Shown piece by piece: positions 9,368 through 18,800 of a DNA stretch of 64,000 bases; the stretch's first letter is position 1, and every line of letters begins with the position of its first letter. The stretch covers positions 868,001-932,000 of the forward strand of contig NZ_JBFEGG010000001.1 of assembly GCF_047228935.1 (NCBI RefSeq), written 5' to 3'. The translations under genes were made by a program, and so were the position numbers. The DNA is from Ornithinibacillus sp047228935. GTDB lineage: Bacteria; Bacillota; Bacilli; Bacillales; Amphibacillaceae. The notes under the pieces were generated by a model, which ran no database searches, had not been told where the DNA came from, and saw nothing but the letters and a program-made list of their open reading frames with translations.

Positions 9368-10114
9368 ATGTCAGTAATTTCTATGAAGCAATTACTAGAA
9401 GCTGGTGTACATTTCGGACATCAGACTCGCCGTTGGAACCCTAAAATGAAGAAATATATCTTCACTGAGCGTAACGGCATCTATATCATCGATCTTCAAA
9501 AAACAGTTAAGAAGGTTGAAGAAGCATACAACTATGTAAAAGAATTAGCTGCAAACGGTGGTACAGTTCTTTTCGTAGGTACAAAGAAACAAGCTCAAGA
9601 TTCTGTTAAAGAAGAAGCAATCCGTTCTGGAATGTACTATGTTAACCAACGCTGGTTAGGTGGTACTCTAACTAACTTCCAAACAATCCGTAAACGTATT
9701 AACCGTTTAGTTGAGATTGAAAAAATGGAAGAAGATGGAACATTTGAAGTACTTCCTAAAAAAGAAGTTGTTGGCTTGTTAAAAGAGAAAGAACGTCTTG
9801 TTAAATTCCTAGGTGGAATTAAAGATATGAAAAAACTTCCAGATGCTTTATTCGTAATCGATCCTCGTAAAGAGCGTATTGCTATTGCAGAAGCACACAA
9901 ATTAAATATTCCTATTATCGGAATTGTTGATACAAACTGTGATCCAGATGAAATCGATTATGTGATCCCAGCTAATGATGATGCTATCCGCGCTGTAAAA
10001 CTTCTTACAGCTAAAATTGCAGATGCAATTCTTGAAGTTAAACAAGGTGAAGAATTAGAAGTAGCTGAAGAAGCTCAAACAGAAGATTCAGTTGAATCCA
10101 CTGAAGAAGCATAA
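9368..10114 (+). CDS. rpsB: 30S ribosomal protein S2
   Basis: Ribosomal protein S2 of the small subunit, 248 residues from ATG 9368 (MSVISMKQLLEAGVHFGHQ). The start is fixed by AAGGAGG at 9353-9359 and by the conserved N-terminus; an in-frame extension upstream to 9284 is not part of the family. The RRWNPKMKKYIF and RWLGGTLTNF signatures are present, with an acidic C-terminal tail typical of Bacillus S2. It is followed by a hairpin and then by tsf, the standard rpsB-tsf pair. Confidence 0.98.
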   Translation: MSVISMKQLLEAGVHFGHQTRRWNPKMKKYIFTERNGIYIIDLQKTVKKVEEAYNYVKELAANGGTVLFVGTKKQAQDSVKEEAIRSGMYYVNQRWLGGTLTNFQTIRKRINRLVEIEKMEEDGTFEVLPKKEVVGLLKEKERLVKFLGGIKDMKKLPDALFVIDPRKERIAIAEAHKLNIPIIGIVDTNCDPDEIDYVIPANDDAIRAVKLLTAKIADAILEVKQGEELEVAEEAQTEDSVESTEEA

Positions 10115-10129
10115 TTTCTAAAAAAGGTC

Positions 10130-10167
10130 AGGTGATAAGAGGATAAGCCTTTTATCACCTTTTTTTA
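10130..10167 (+). terminator. Hairpin with T-run between rpsB and tsf
   Basis: A 13-base-pair stem (10130-10142 with 10148-10160, one G-T pair, 5-base loop) is followed by seven T. It would end or reduce transcription between rpsB and tsf. Confidence 0.8.
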
Positions 10168-10232
10168 AGGCATGTAATAAATTCATAAGGTAATGCTAAT
10201 AGAAACAATTAACAATACTAAGGAGGATATTT

Positions 10233-11117
10233 ATGGCTATAACTGCACAATTAGTAAAAGAATTACGTGAAAAGACTGGTGCTGGAATGATGGATTGTAA
10301 GAAAGCACTAACTGAAACAAATGGTGATATTGAGCAAGCAATTGACTACCTACGTGAAAAAGGTATTGCTAAAGCGGCTAAAAAAGCTGATCGTATTGCT
10401 GCAGAAGGATCTACATATATTGCGTCAGAAGGCAATACTGCAGTACTTTTAGAAGTGAACTGTGAAACAGACTTCGTAACGAAGAACGATCAATTCAAAC
10501 AATTACTAGTAGATTTAGGAAATCATTTACTTTCACAAAAACCTAGCTCTGTAGAAGAAGCACTACAACAAAAGTTAAATGGTGAAGGTGATACACTAGA
10601 AACTTACATTAACTCTGCTGTTGCAAAAATCGGAGAAAAAATCTCTTTACGTCGTTTTGAGTTATTAACTAAAACAGACAACGATGCTTTTGGTGAATAC
10701 CTTCATATGGGAGGACGTATTGGTGTTCTAGCTTTATTAGAAGGAACTACTGATGAAGCTGTTGCGAAAGATGTTGCTATGCATGTTGCTGCTGTAAATC
10801 CTAAATATGTTTCTCGTGATGAAGTATCTGAAGATGTAATTAATCACGAACGTGAAGTTCTTAAACAACAAGCTCTTAACGAAGGTAAACCGGAAAATAT
10901 CGTTGAAAAAATGGTTGAAGGTCGCCTAGGTAAGTTCTTTGAAGAAATTTGCTTGCTTGAACAAAGCTTTGTTAAAGATCCAGATCAAAAAGTTAAAAAA
11001 TATGTGGAATCTAAAGGTGCTTCAGTTAAAACTTTTGTTCGCTATGAAGTAGGCGAAGGGATGGAAAAACGTTCTGAGAATTTTGCAGAAGAAGTAATGA
11101 GCCAAGTCAAAAAATAA
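10233..11117 (+). CDS. tsf: Elongation factor Ts
   Basis: EF-Ts is the guanine-nucleotide exchange factor that recycles EF-Tu. The 294-residue protein has the N-terminal UBA-like domain (LVKELREKTGAGMMDCKKAL) and the exchange motif TDFVTKNDQF near residue 82, then two core repeats. AAGGAGG lies before ATG 10233. Paired with rpsB as in most bacteria, but separated from it by a hairpin, so part of its expression may depend on read-through. Confidence 0.98.
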   Translation: MAITAQLVKELREKTGAGMMDCKKALTETNGDIEQAIDYLREKGIAKAAKKADRIAAEGSTYIASEGNTAVLLEVNCETDFVTKNDQFKQLLVDLGNHLLSQKPSSVEEALQQKLNGEGDTLETYINSAVAKIGEKISLRRFELLTKTDNDAFGEYLHMGGRIGVLALLEGTTDEAVAKDVAMHVAAVNPKYVSRDEVSEDVINHEREVLKQQALNEGKPENIVEKMVEGRLGKFFEEICLLEQSFVKDPDQKVKKYVESKGASVKTFVRYEVGEGMEKRSENFAEEVMSQVKK

Positions 11118-11212
11118 TGATGAAGGGTAGGGGACACATATGATGTTCCCTATTTCACCATAAGTACATAGATTATTGTACTAATTAAAATCTATTCTTA
11201 GTGGAGGTTATT

Positions 11213-11935
11213 ATGACGACAGCTCGTTACAGTAGAATTGTTCTAAAATTAAGTGGTGAAGCATTAAGTGGAAACCAAGGATATGGCATTGAACCAAAAA
11301 TTATTCAATCTATTGCAGATCAAATTAAAGATGTTGTAGCTTTAGGAGTAGAGGTTGCTGTTGTTGTCGGTGGAGGCAACATATGGCGCGGAAAAGTTGG
11401 TAGTGAAATGGGTATGGATCGGGCAACCGCTGATTATATGGGGATGCTTGCCACCGTAATGAATTCGTTAGCATTACAAGATGCTCTTGAAACAATTGAT
11501 ATACCTACTCGTGTTCAAACATCAATTGAAATGCGTCAAGTTGCGGAACCATATATTAGAAGAAAGGCAATTCGCCACTTAGAGAAGAAGCGAGTTGTTA
11601 TTTTCGCAGCAGGGACTGGTAATCCATACTTTTCAACAGATACTACTGCAGCACTTAGAGCAGCTGAAATAGAGGCAGAAGTTATTCTTATGGCCAAGAA
11701 TAATGTGGATGGTGTTTACTCTGATGATCCTCGAGTAAACAAAGATGCGAAGAAATATGAAAACATTTCTTATATGGAAATGTTAAATGAAGGTCTCGGT
11801 GTTATGGATTCTACTGCATCGACATTATGTATGGAAAATGATATTCCACTAATTGTTTTTTCTATTACGGAAGAAGGAAATATTAAAAGGGTTGTCCAAG
11901 GTGAGACAATCGGTACAATAATAAGGGGGAAATAA
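11213..11935 (+). CDS. pyrH: UMP kinase
   Basis: Hexameric bacterial UMP kinase (UMP to UDP) of the amino-acid-kinase fold, 240 residues. The KLSGEALSG phosphate-binding motif, GGGNIWRG and TGNPYFSTDT are all visible. GGAGG at 11203-11207 gives ATG 11213; the in-frame GTG at 11201 sits at the ribosome-binding site itself and is rejected. It is followed 2 bases later by frr, a standard pair. Confidence 0.98.
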   Translation: MTTARYSRIVLKLSGEALSGNQGYGIEPKIIQSIADQIKDVVALGVEVAVVVGGGNIWRGKVGSEMGMDRATADYMGMLATVMNSLALQDALETIDIPTRVQTSIEMRQVAEPYIRRKAIRHLEKKRVVIFAAGTGNPYFSTDTTAALRAAEIEAEVILMAKNNVDGVYSDDPRVNKDAKKYENISYMEMLNEGLGVMDSTASTLCMENDIPLIVFSITEEGNIKRVVQGETIGTIIRGK

Positions 11936-11937
11936 AC

Positions 11938-12495
11938 ATGACTGATCAAATTATGAATGAATGCCAAGATAAAATGAAACAAGCTGTACAAGCATTTTCA
12001 AGAAATTTGGCTACAGTTCGTGCAGGAAGAGCTAACCCTGCTATTTTAGACAGTGTTTTCGTTGAATATTATGGTGCTAACACGCCATTAAATCAATTAG
12101 CGACAATTTCTGCTCCAGAAGCTCGTTTACTTGTCATTACTCCTTATGATAAAACAGCAATGGGGGATATTGAAAAAGCAATTCAAAAAGCTGATTTAGG
12201 TTTATCACCATCAAATGACGGTAATGTAATTCGAATTAATATTCCTCCACTAACAGAAGAACGTAGAAAAGAACTAGTTAAAGTTGTAGGAAAATATGCA
12301 GAAGAATATCGTGTTCAAGTAAGAAATATCCGTCGTGATACAAATGACGCACTTAAAAAGGCTGAAAAAAACGGAGAACTTACGGAAGATGAATTGAGAG
12401 ATTCTCAAGAAGAAGTACAAAAACAAACAGATAAGCATATTGCTGAAATTGATCAATTAGCTAAGAAAAAAGAACAAGAAATAATGGAAGTTTAA
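11938..12495 (+). CDS. frr: Ribosome recycling factor
   Basis: RRF, 185 residues, splits post-termination ribosomes together with EF-G. The conserved TVRAGRANPAIL segment and the long helical domain with RRDTNDALKK are present, and the length equals the family norm. It starts 2 bases after pyrH with GGGGG as ribosome-binding site, and a terminator follows. Confidence 0.98.
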   Translation: MTDQIMNECQDKMKQAVQAFSRNLATVRAGRANPAILDSVFVEYYGANTPLNQLATISAPEARLLVITPYDKTAMGDIEKAIQKADLGLSPSNDGNVIRINIPPLTEERRKELVKVVGKYAEEYRVQVRNIRRDTNDALKKAEKNGELTEDELRDSQEEVQKQTDKHIAEIDQLAKKKEQEIMEV

Positions 12496-12538
12496 GCTTG
12501 TTATATTCTAGTATTTCCTATACGATGAAACATAAATA

Positions 12539-12565
12539 AGCCCTCTTATTTAAGGGGGCTTTTGT
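12539..12565 (+). terminator. Terminator after frr
   Basis: A 9-base-pair stem (12539-12547 with 12552-12560, one T-G pair) with a 4-base loop is followed by TTTT. It closes the tsf-pyrH-frr unit. The 170 bases between here and uppS are AT-rich and hold no gene I can support. Confidence 0.7.
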
Positions 12566-12737
12566 ATTCTCATTGGATTATCGTTATAATAAGAGTGATA
12601 TTTTGCATCATTATAACCATCATGCATTTGTGCTATTATGATACTATAGAAAAATTGCTTTGTCATATAAGCTTGACTTATAGCATAAATATTAAAGTAT
12701 TTTTATACGGTTTAACACCAGTGTTCGGAGGAATAGT

Positions 12738-13502
12738 ATGCCAATGAAACTTCCTTTTTTCAGATCAAAAAAAGAAGCACAACCTATACAAGCTGAAGAG
12801 TTAACTAATGTACCAGAACATGTAGCGATTATTATGGATGGAAACGGACGCTGGGCAAAGCAAAGAGGTCTTCCTCGAATTGCTGGTCATAAAGCTGGTA
12901 TGGATGTTGTAAAAGAAACAGTAGAATTAGCTATTAAGTACAAAATTAATGTTCTTACTCTTTTTGCTTTTTCAACAGAAAATTGGTCTAGACCTAAACA
13001 TGAAGTTGAATACTTACTAAGGTTACCTAAAGAATTTTTACATATTTATTTACCTGATTTGATTAAAAATAATGTTCGTATTGAAACGATAGGTGATTTT
13101 GACTCATTACCTAATTATACAAAAGAAGCAGTTCAATATGCCAAAGAAAAAACGAAAAACAATGACGGACTGTTATTAAATTTTGCTCTAAACTATGGAA
13201 GTAGAAAAGAAATTCTAAGTGCGATTAAATCAATAATGAAGGATTTCGATGACGAGAAATTCTCAGTGGAACAGGTGGATGAAAATCTTCTTTCACAGTA
13301 TTTATATACTCATGATTTACAGGACCCAGATTTATTGATCCGTACTAGTGGAGAACAGCGGTTAAGTAACTTCCTTCTTTGGCAATTAGCATACACAGAG
13401 TTTTGGTTTACAGATATATTGTGGCCAGACTTTAACGAAGAAATATTTGTTGAAGCGCTCATGGACTATCAGAATAGATCTAGGCGATTTGGAGGTATTT
13501 AA
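12738..13502 (+). CDS. uppS: Undecaprenyl (isoprenyl) diphosphate synthase
   Basis: UppS is a cis-prenyltransferase that makes the C55 carrier lipid for peptidoglycan and teichoic acids. The 254-residue protein has the catalytic aspartate at residue 34 in IIMDGNGRWA, the FSTENWSRP segment, and the C-terminal LIRTSGEQRLSNFLLWQ and EFWFTDILWPDF motifs. GGAG at 12727-12730 precedes ATG 12738. It is followed by cdsA 15 bases later, as in B. subtilis. Confidence 0.97.
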   Translation: MPMKLPFFRSKKEAQPIQAEELTNVPEHVAIIMDGNGRWAKQRGLPRIAGHKAGMDVVKETVELAIKYKINVLTLFAFSTENWSRPKHEVEYLLRLPKEFLHIYLPDLIKNNVRIETIGDFDSLPNYTKEAVQYAKEKTKNNDGLLLNFALNYGSRKEILSAIKSIMKDFDDEKFSVEQVDENLLSQYLYTHDLQDPDLLIRTSGEQRLSNFLLWQLAYTEFWFTDILWPDFNEEIFVEALMDYQNRSRRFGGI

Positions 13503-13517
13503 GGTGATGTATCAGAT

Positions 13518-14321
13518 ATGAAGCAACGAATCGTAACAGGAGTTATCGCATTAATTTTATTTATTCCTTTTGTAATTTATGGCCAATTACCTTTTTCCAT
13601 TGTTGTTTATTTACTTGCAACAGTTGGATTATATGAACTCCTTAAAATGCATAAAATAAATTGGCACTCTGCACCGGGGCTAATAGCTATTGCTTTATTA
13701 TGGCTAATATTGTATCCAGCTGCTAATGAAGATTTACCCTTTACAATTCCAAATAGTACAGCTCAAATTATTTTGGTATTTGTTTTAGGCTTACTTGCCT
13801 ATACAGTATTACTAAAGAACAAATTTACTTTTGACGATGTAGGGTTTGTTTTATTAGCTGTATTTTATGTAGGAATGGGATTTTTCTACTTGTTACAAAC
13901 TAGAAGTGGACTGGATGGACTAGCCTACGTCTTTTTTGCCTTTCTGTTAATTTGGTCTACGGATACAGGTGCTTATTTTACGGGAAGAGCTATAGGAAAG
14001 AAAAAATTATGGCCAGAAATTAGCCCTAATAAAACGATTGAAGGGGCAATAGGAGGCATTATCCTTGCTGTAGTAGTTGGGGTTGTCTTCCATTTGCTAT
14101 ATCAATTTCCATATAGTATAGCGTCGATTATTGTTATCTCAATATTGGTTTCTATTTTTGGTCAAATAGGAGACTTGGTTGAATCCGCATTTAAGCGTCA
14201 TTATGATATAAAAGATTCAGGTAAGATTTTACCAGGGCATGGTGGCATCTTAGACAGGTTTGATAGTGCAATATTTGTTTTTCCTGTCCTACATTTAATC
14301 CTACAATTAATAGGTGGGTAA
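13518..14321 (+). CDS. cdsA: Phosphatidate cytidylyltransferase
   Basis: CdsA makes CDP-diacylglycerol from phosphatidate and CTP, the precursor used by PgsA (encoded at 53971). The 267-residue protein is almost entirely membrane helices and carries the family signature near the C-terminus (DIKDSGKILPGHGGILDRFD), plus WSTDTGAYFTGRAIGK. In B. subtilis the next gene is dxr, but here only about 50 bases separate cdsA from rasP. Confidence 0.97.
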   Translation: MKQRIVTGVIALILFIPFVIYGQLPFSIVVYLLATVGLYELLKMHKINWHSAPGLIAIALLWLILYPAANEDLPFTIPNSTAQIILVFVLGLLAYTVLLKNKFTFDDVGFVLLAVFYVGMGFFYLLQTRSGLDGLAYVFFAFLLIWSTDTGAYFTGRAIGKKKLWPEISPNKTIEGAIGGIILAVVVGVVFHLLYQFPYSIASIIVISILVSIFGQIGDLVESAFKRHYDIKDSGKILPGHGGILDRFDSAIFVFPVLHLILQLIGG

Positions 14322-14374
14322 TCCTCCGAAAATGGGATAGCCTTTTTCTACTTCAATAAAGGAAGGTGTTATAC

Positions 14375-15646
14375 TTGACAACAGTTATAGCGTTTATATT
14401 TATGTTTGGACTTTTAGTTTTTGTTCATGAATTAGGACATCTAATATTTGCTAAGCGTGCCGGGATGCTTGCCCGAGAATTTGCAATAGGTTTCGGTCCT
14501 AAAATATTTGCCTTTACAAAAAATGAAACATTATATACGATTCGATTATTACCAATCGGCGGATATGTACGTGTTGCTGGAGAAGACCCAGAGATTATAG
14601 ATTTAAAACCTGGTCATCATATTGGTCTAGAATTCAATGAGGAAGGCAAAGTAAATAAAATAATCGTGAATAACAAATCTAAGCATCCGAATGCTCGGGT
14701 AATTGAAGTAGAAAAAGTTGATTTAGACCACCAATTAATTATTCAAGGTTTTGAAATAGACGAAGAAGATAAACTTTTACATTTTGACGTTGATCGTAAA
14801 GCATTATTTGTAATGGATGAAAAGGAAACCTTAATTGCTCCATACGATCGTCAATTTGCTTCAAAGACTCCAGGACAACGTGCAATGCAGTTGTTTGCAG
14901 GTCCATTAATGAATTTCTTATTGGCAATATTTATATTCATTATTTTAGGGGTAGTACAAGGTGTCCCAGTTGAAGAAGCAAGATTAAGCCAAATTCAACC
15001 TGGTAGTCCTGCTGAAGAGGCTGGTCTTATGCCTAATGATGAAATAATCCAAATAGATGATCAATCGATAGCTACTTGGGAAGAATTTACTTCCATTGTA
15101 CGTGCTAATCCGAGTGAAGAGCTAACAATGACCGTTTTAAGAAATGAAGAAACACTTCATTTAACAGTCGTACCGAATGAAATAAAACCAATCGAAGGTC
15201 AAGAAGGGGAACCGATTGGACAAATTGGTGTATATCAAGCGATGGAAAAGACCTTTTGGGGCTCCTTTAAATATGGAGCAGAGAAGACATATGAAACAAC
15301 CTCGATGATCTTAACAAATTTAGCGATGTTAATAACAGGCCAGTTAGGAATTGATATGCTATCAGGACCTGTTGGTATATATAATGCTACAGACCAAGTA
15401 GTGCAAACTGGTTTTATGAACTTCCTAATGTGGACTGCGATTTTAAGCATTAATTTAGGTGTAGTAAATTTAGTTCCACTACCAGCACTTGACGGTGGAA
15501 GATTATTATTTGTTGGTATTGAACTTGTTCGCGGAAAGCCATTGGAACCAGAAAAAGAAGGAATCTTCCACTTCGTAGGCTTTGCCCTATTAATGTTACT
15601 AATGATAATCGTAACATGGAACGACATACAACGATTGTTTTTATAA
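14375..15646 (+). CDS. rasP: Site-2 intramembrane metalloprotease RasP/RseP
   Basis: A 423-residue zinc protease that cleaves membrane substrates, including anti-sigma factors after a first cut and signal-peptide remnants in Bacillus. The HELGH zinc motif is at residues 18-22 in the first membrane helix, a PDZ domain lies in the middle (about residues 195-275, with GSPAEEAGL), and NLVPLPALDGG is the third zinc-ligand motif in a late helix. TTG 14375 is the likely start because AAGGAAGG at 14359-14366 is well spaced and it gives the conserved N-terminus; GTG 14366 overlaps the binding site. Neither dxr before it nor proS after it is present. Confidence 0.96.
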   Translation: MTTVIAFIFMFGLLVFVHELGHLIFAKRAGMLAREFAIGFGPKIFAFTKNETLYTIRLLPIGGYVRVAGEDPEIIDLKPGHHIGLEFNEEGKVNKIIVNNKSKHPNARVIEVEKVDLDHQLIIQGFEIDEEDKLLHFDVDRKALFVMDEKETLIAPYDRQFASKTPGQRAMQLFAGPLMNFLLAIFIFIILGVVQGVPVEEARLSQIQPGSPAEEAGLMPNDEIIQIDDQSIATWEEFTSIVRANPSEELTMTVLRNEETLHLTVVPNEIKPIEGQEGEPIGQIGVYQAMEKTFWGSFKYGAEKTYETTSMILTNLAMLITGQLGIDMLSGPVGIYNATDQVVQTGFMNFLMWTAILSINLGVVNLVPLPALDGGRLLFVGIELVRGKPLEPEKEGIFHFVGFALLMLLMIIVTWNDIQRLFL

Positions 15647-15771
15647 TTTAAGCTGGTATACGTTACCTGTTTAAATAGTAATTGTCTATTATCCAGTAAT
15701 TAATAGAACAAAGGTTTTAATGAAATGATTACCAGATTAAAATGGTTGTTTCAGTTTATTAAAGAAGATAG

Positions 15772-15777
15772 TATAAT
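15772..15777 (+). promoter_or_regulatory. Likely -10 element of the polC promoter
   Basis: A perfect TATAAT at 15772-15777. A weak -35 (TTTCAG) lies 17 bases upstream. The transcript would start near 15784 and run through the hairpin at 15798-15834 before polC. Confidence 0.45.
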
Positions 15778-15797
15778 AAATAGAATAGAAAACGTAC

Positions 15798-15850
15798 AGG
15801 GACCCTTGTCTTCATTTTCATGACAAGGGTTTCCATTGTTTTATTTTTTT
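15798..15850 (+). terminator. Leader hairpin upstream of polC
   Basis: ACCCTTGTC at 15802-15810 pairs perfectly with GACAAGGGT at 15822-15830, with further outer pairs, and T-rich sequence follows (ending in a run of seven T at 15844-15850). It sits between the candidate promoter and polC, so it could act as a leader terminator or attenuator. The same core is found before rimP and spoIIIE. Confidence 0.55.
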
Positions 15851-15886
15851 ATCCTGATATGTTTAAAGTGCAGGAGGACTATGAGA

Positions 15887-18800
15887 ATGGATATTTCAAA
15901 AAAAGAAAAAATGAAATTATTGCTCGAACAAATTGAAATGCCAGTTGAACATATTCAACAATACCTTCAAGTAAGTGCCTTAAGAAAACTAGAAATCTAC
16001 AAACTAAAAAAGATTTGGCATTTCCATATTGATGTTGAAAAAATATTGCCCTCGAACATATATCAAGAATTATTAACAAGATTAAAGCATGCATTCCAGC
16101 AAGTGGCAGCTATTGAATTAACCTTATATGCAGAAGACAATTTCTGTAATGAGGAATTGGTATGTGATTATTGGCAACTATTTTTACAGATGACTCCAGA
16201 TATTTCCCCTGCTTACCGAGATTTAGTTTTAAACCAAAAACCTAGAGTTAACGGTAATAAGATTATGTTAACTGCTAGAAATGAAGCAGAGGCCAGTGCA
16301 TTAAAAAAGCGGTTAGATGAGAACTTTAAAGCTTTCTGTCAAAAAACCGGGATGGCGTATCACCCTCTAACAGTAGAGGTGAAAACCGAAATAGAGGAAA
16401 TTCAAAAGTTTCGTGAGCAAAAATCAATCGAAGATCAAAAAATGATCCTTAAAACAATACAAGAAAAAGAAAAACGAGATAAGGAACGTCATGTAGAAGA
16501 AAGTCAGCCTTTTGCCTTAGGTTATAAAATTCAAGATGAAGCAGTAGAAATGCAGCAAATCCAAGAAGAAGAAAAACGGATTACAGTGCAAGGGTATGTC
16601 TTTGATGTGGAAATTCGTAAACTTAGATCTGGCAGAAGCTTATTGATTGCGAAAGCAACTGACTATACAGATTCCTTGCAAATTAAAATGTTTTCTCGAA
16701 ATGATGAAGATGCAGCAAAGTTTGAACAGCTTAAAAAAGGCATGTGGATTAAAGCAAGAGGTAGTATTCAAACAGATATGTACTCTAATGAGCTAGCTAT
16801 GATGGCAAATGACATGCATGAAGTACAAGTCGCTTCTCGTCAAGATACGGTAAGCGATGATGAAAAAAGAATAGAATTTCATGCCCATACTACAATGAGC
16901 CAACTTGATGCTGTTGTTTCACCAGCAAGATTAGTTGAACAAGCTGCCAAGTGGGGCCACAAAGCAATCGCTATAACTGACCATGGTGGGGTTCAAGGTT
17001 TTCCAGAAGCATACAATGCTGGGAAGAAAAATGGAATTAAAGTGTTATATGGTGTAGAAGCAAACCTTGTAGATGATGGAGTACCGATTGCTTATAACGA
17101 GGCAGACGTAGAATTAAATGATGCAACATACGTCGTTTTTGACGTTGAAACAACAGGACTCTCAGCTGTATATGACACAATTATCGAACTTGCTGCTGTA
17201 AAAATACATCAAGGTGAAATCGTTGATCGTTTTGAGTCATTCGCAAACCCACATCATCCATTATCACAAACAACAATAGATTTAACCGGAATTACGGATG
17301 ATATGGTAAAAGACGCCCCTAATATAGACGAAGTTCTTAGAAAATTCTATAGTTGGAGTGAAAATGCTGTATTTGTTGCTCATAATGCTAGTTTTGATAT
17401 TGGATTCTTAAATCAAGGCTATCAAAAAATCGGTTATGAAAAAGTGACAAATCCTGTTATTGATACTTTAGAGTTAGCTCGTTTCTTATTTCCAGAATTA
17501 AAAAATCACAGATTAAATACGCTCTGTAAACATTTAGACATTGAGTTAACACAACATCACCGTGCGATTTATGATGCAGAAGCTACTGGCTATTTATTGT
17601 GGAAATTAGTAAAAGCAGTACTTCAAAAGGATATTACAAACCATAACCAGCTAAATGATCATATGGGTGAAGGTAATGCTTATCAACGTTCTAGACCATT
17701 CCATTGCACCTTAATCGCGCAAACCCAAGAAGGATTAAAGAACTTATATAAACTAGTATCCTATGCGCACATTGATTATTTCTACCGAGTACCACGAATT
17801 CCAAGGTCAATATTGCAAAAGTATCGTACTGGTATTTTAGTTGGGTCTGCATGTGATAAAGGTGAAGTATTTGAAACGATGATGCAAACGTCTAGTGAAG
17901 AAGCGGAGAAAGTAGCAGAGTTTTATGATTATATAGAAGTTCAACCACCAAGCAATTATACTCATCTTATGGATAGAGAGCTTGTTCAAAATGAAGCGCA
18001 AATTTTAGACATTATAAAAAAATTAGTTGCTTTAGGAGAACGTTTGGATAAAAAGGTTATTGCAAGTGGAAATGTTCATTATATTGATGATCATGAGAAA
18101 ATGTATCGTCAAATATTAATAGCATCACAAGCTGGTAATCCACTAAACAGGGTTACTTTACCAGATACTCCATTTCGAACTACGAATGAGATGTTGGAAT
18201 GTTTTAGCTTTTTAGGAGAAGAGAAGGCAAAGGAAATTGTTGTTCTTAATACACAGGCGTTAGCAGATGAAATAGAAGACATCTCACCTGTGAAAGATGA
18301 ATTATATACACCCAAAATTGAAGGTGCAGATGAAGAAATTAGAAACTTATGCTATACACGAGCGAAGTTCATTTATGGTGAATCAATTCCCAAAATCGTT
18401 ACGGATCGATTGGAAAAAGAATTAGATAGCATTATTAGTAATGGATTTTCTGTTATTTACTTAATTTCTCATAAACTAGTAAAAAAATCATTAGATGATG
18501 GTTATTTAGTAGGTTCAAGGGGATCTGTCGGATCTTCATTTGTAGCAACGATGACCGAAATTACAGAAGTTAATCCTTTACCGCCTCATTATGTTTGTCC
18601 GGAATGTCATTATAATGAATTTATTACAGATGGTTCTTATGCTAGTGGATTTGATTTACCTGATAAAGATTGTCCTACATGCGGTACATCACTAGATAAG
18701 GATGGACAGGATATACCGTTTGAGACATTCTTAGGATTTAAAGGGGATAAGGTACCAGATATCGATTTGAATTTCTCTGGTGAATACCAGCCAAAGGCAC

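Noticed and set aside
12562..12747. Open frame of 61 codons between frr and uppS
   Set aside because: It begins inside the frr terminator, has no ribosome-binding site and overlaps the uppS start; the amino-acid content is that of AT-rich noncoding DNA.
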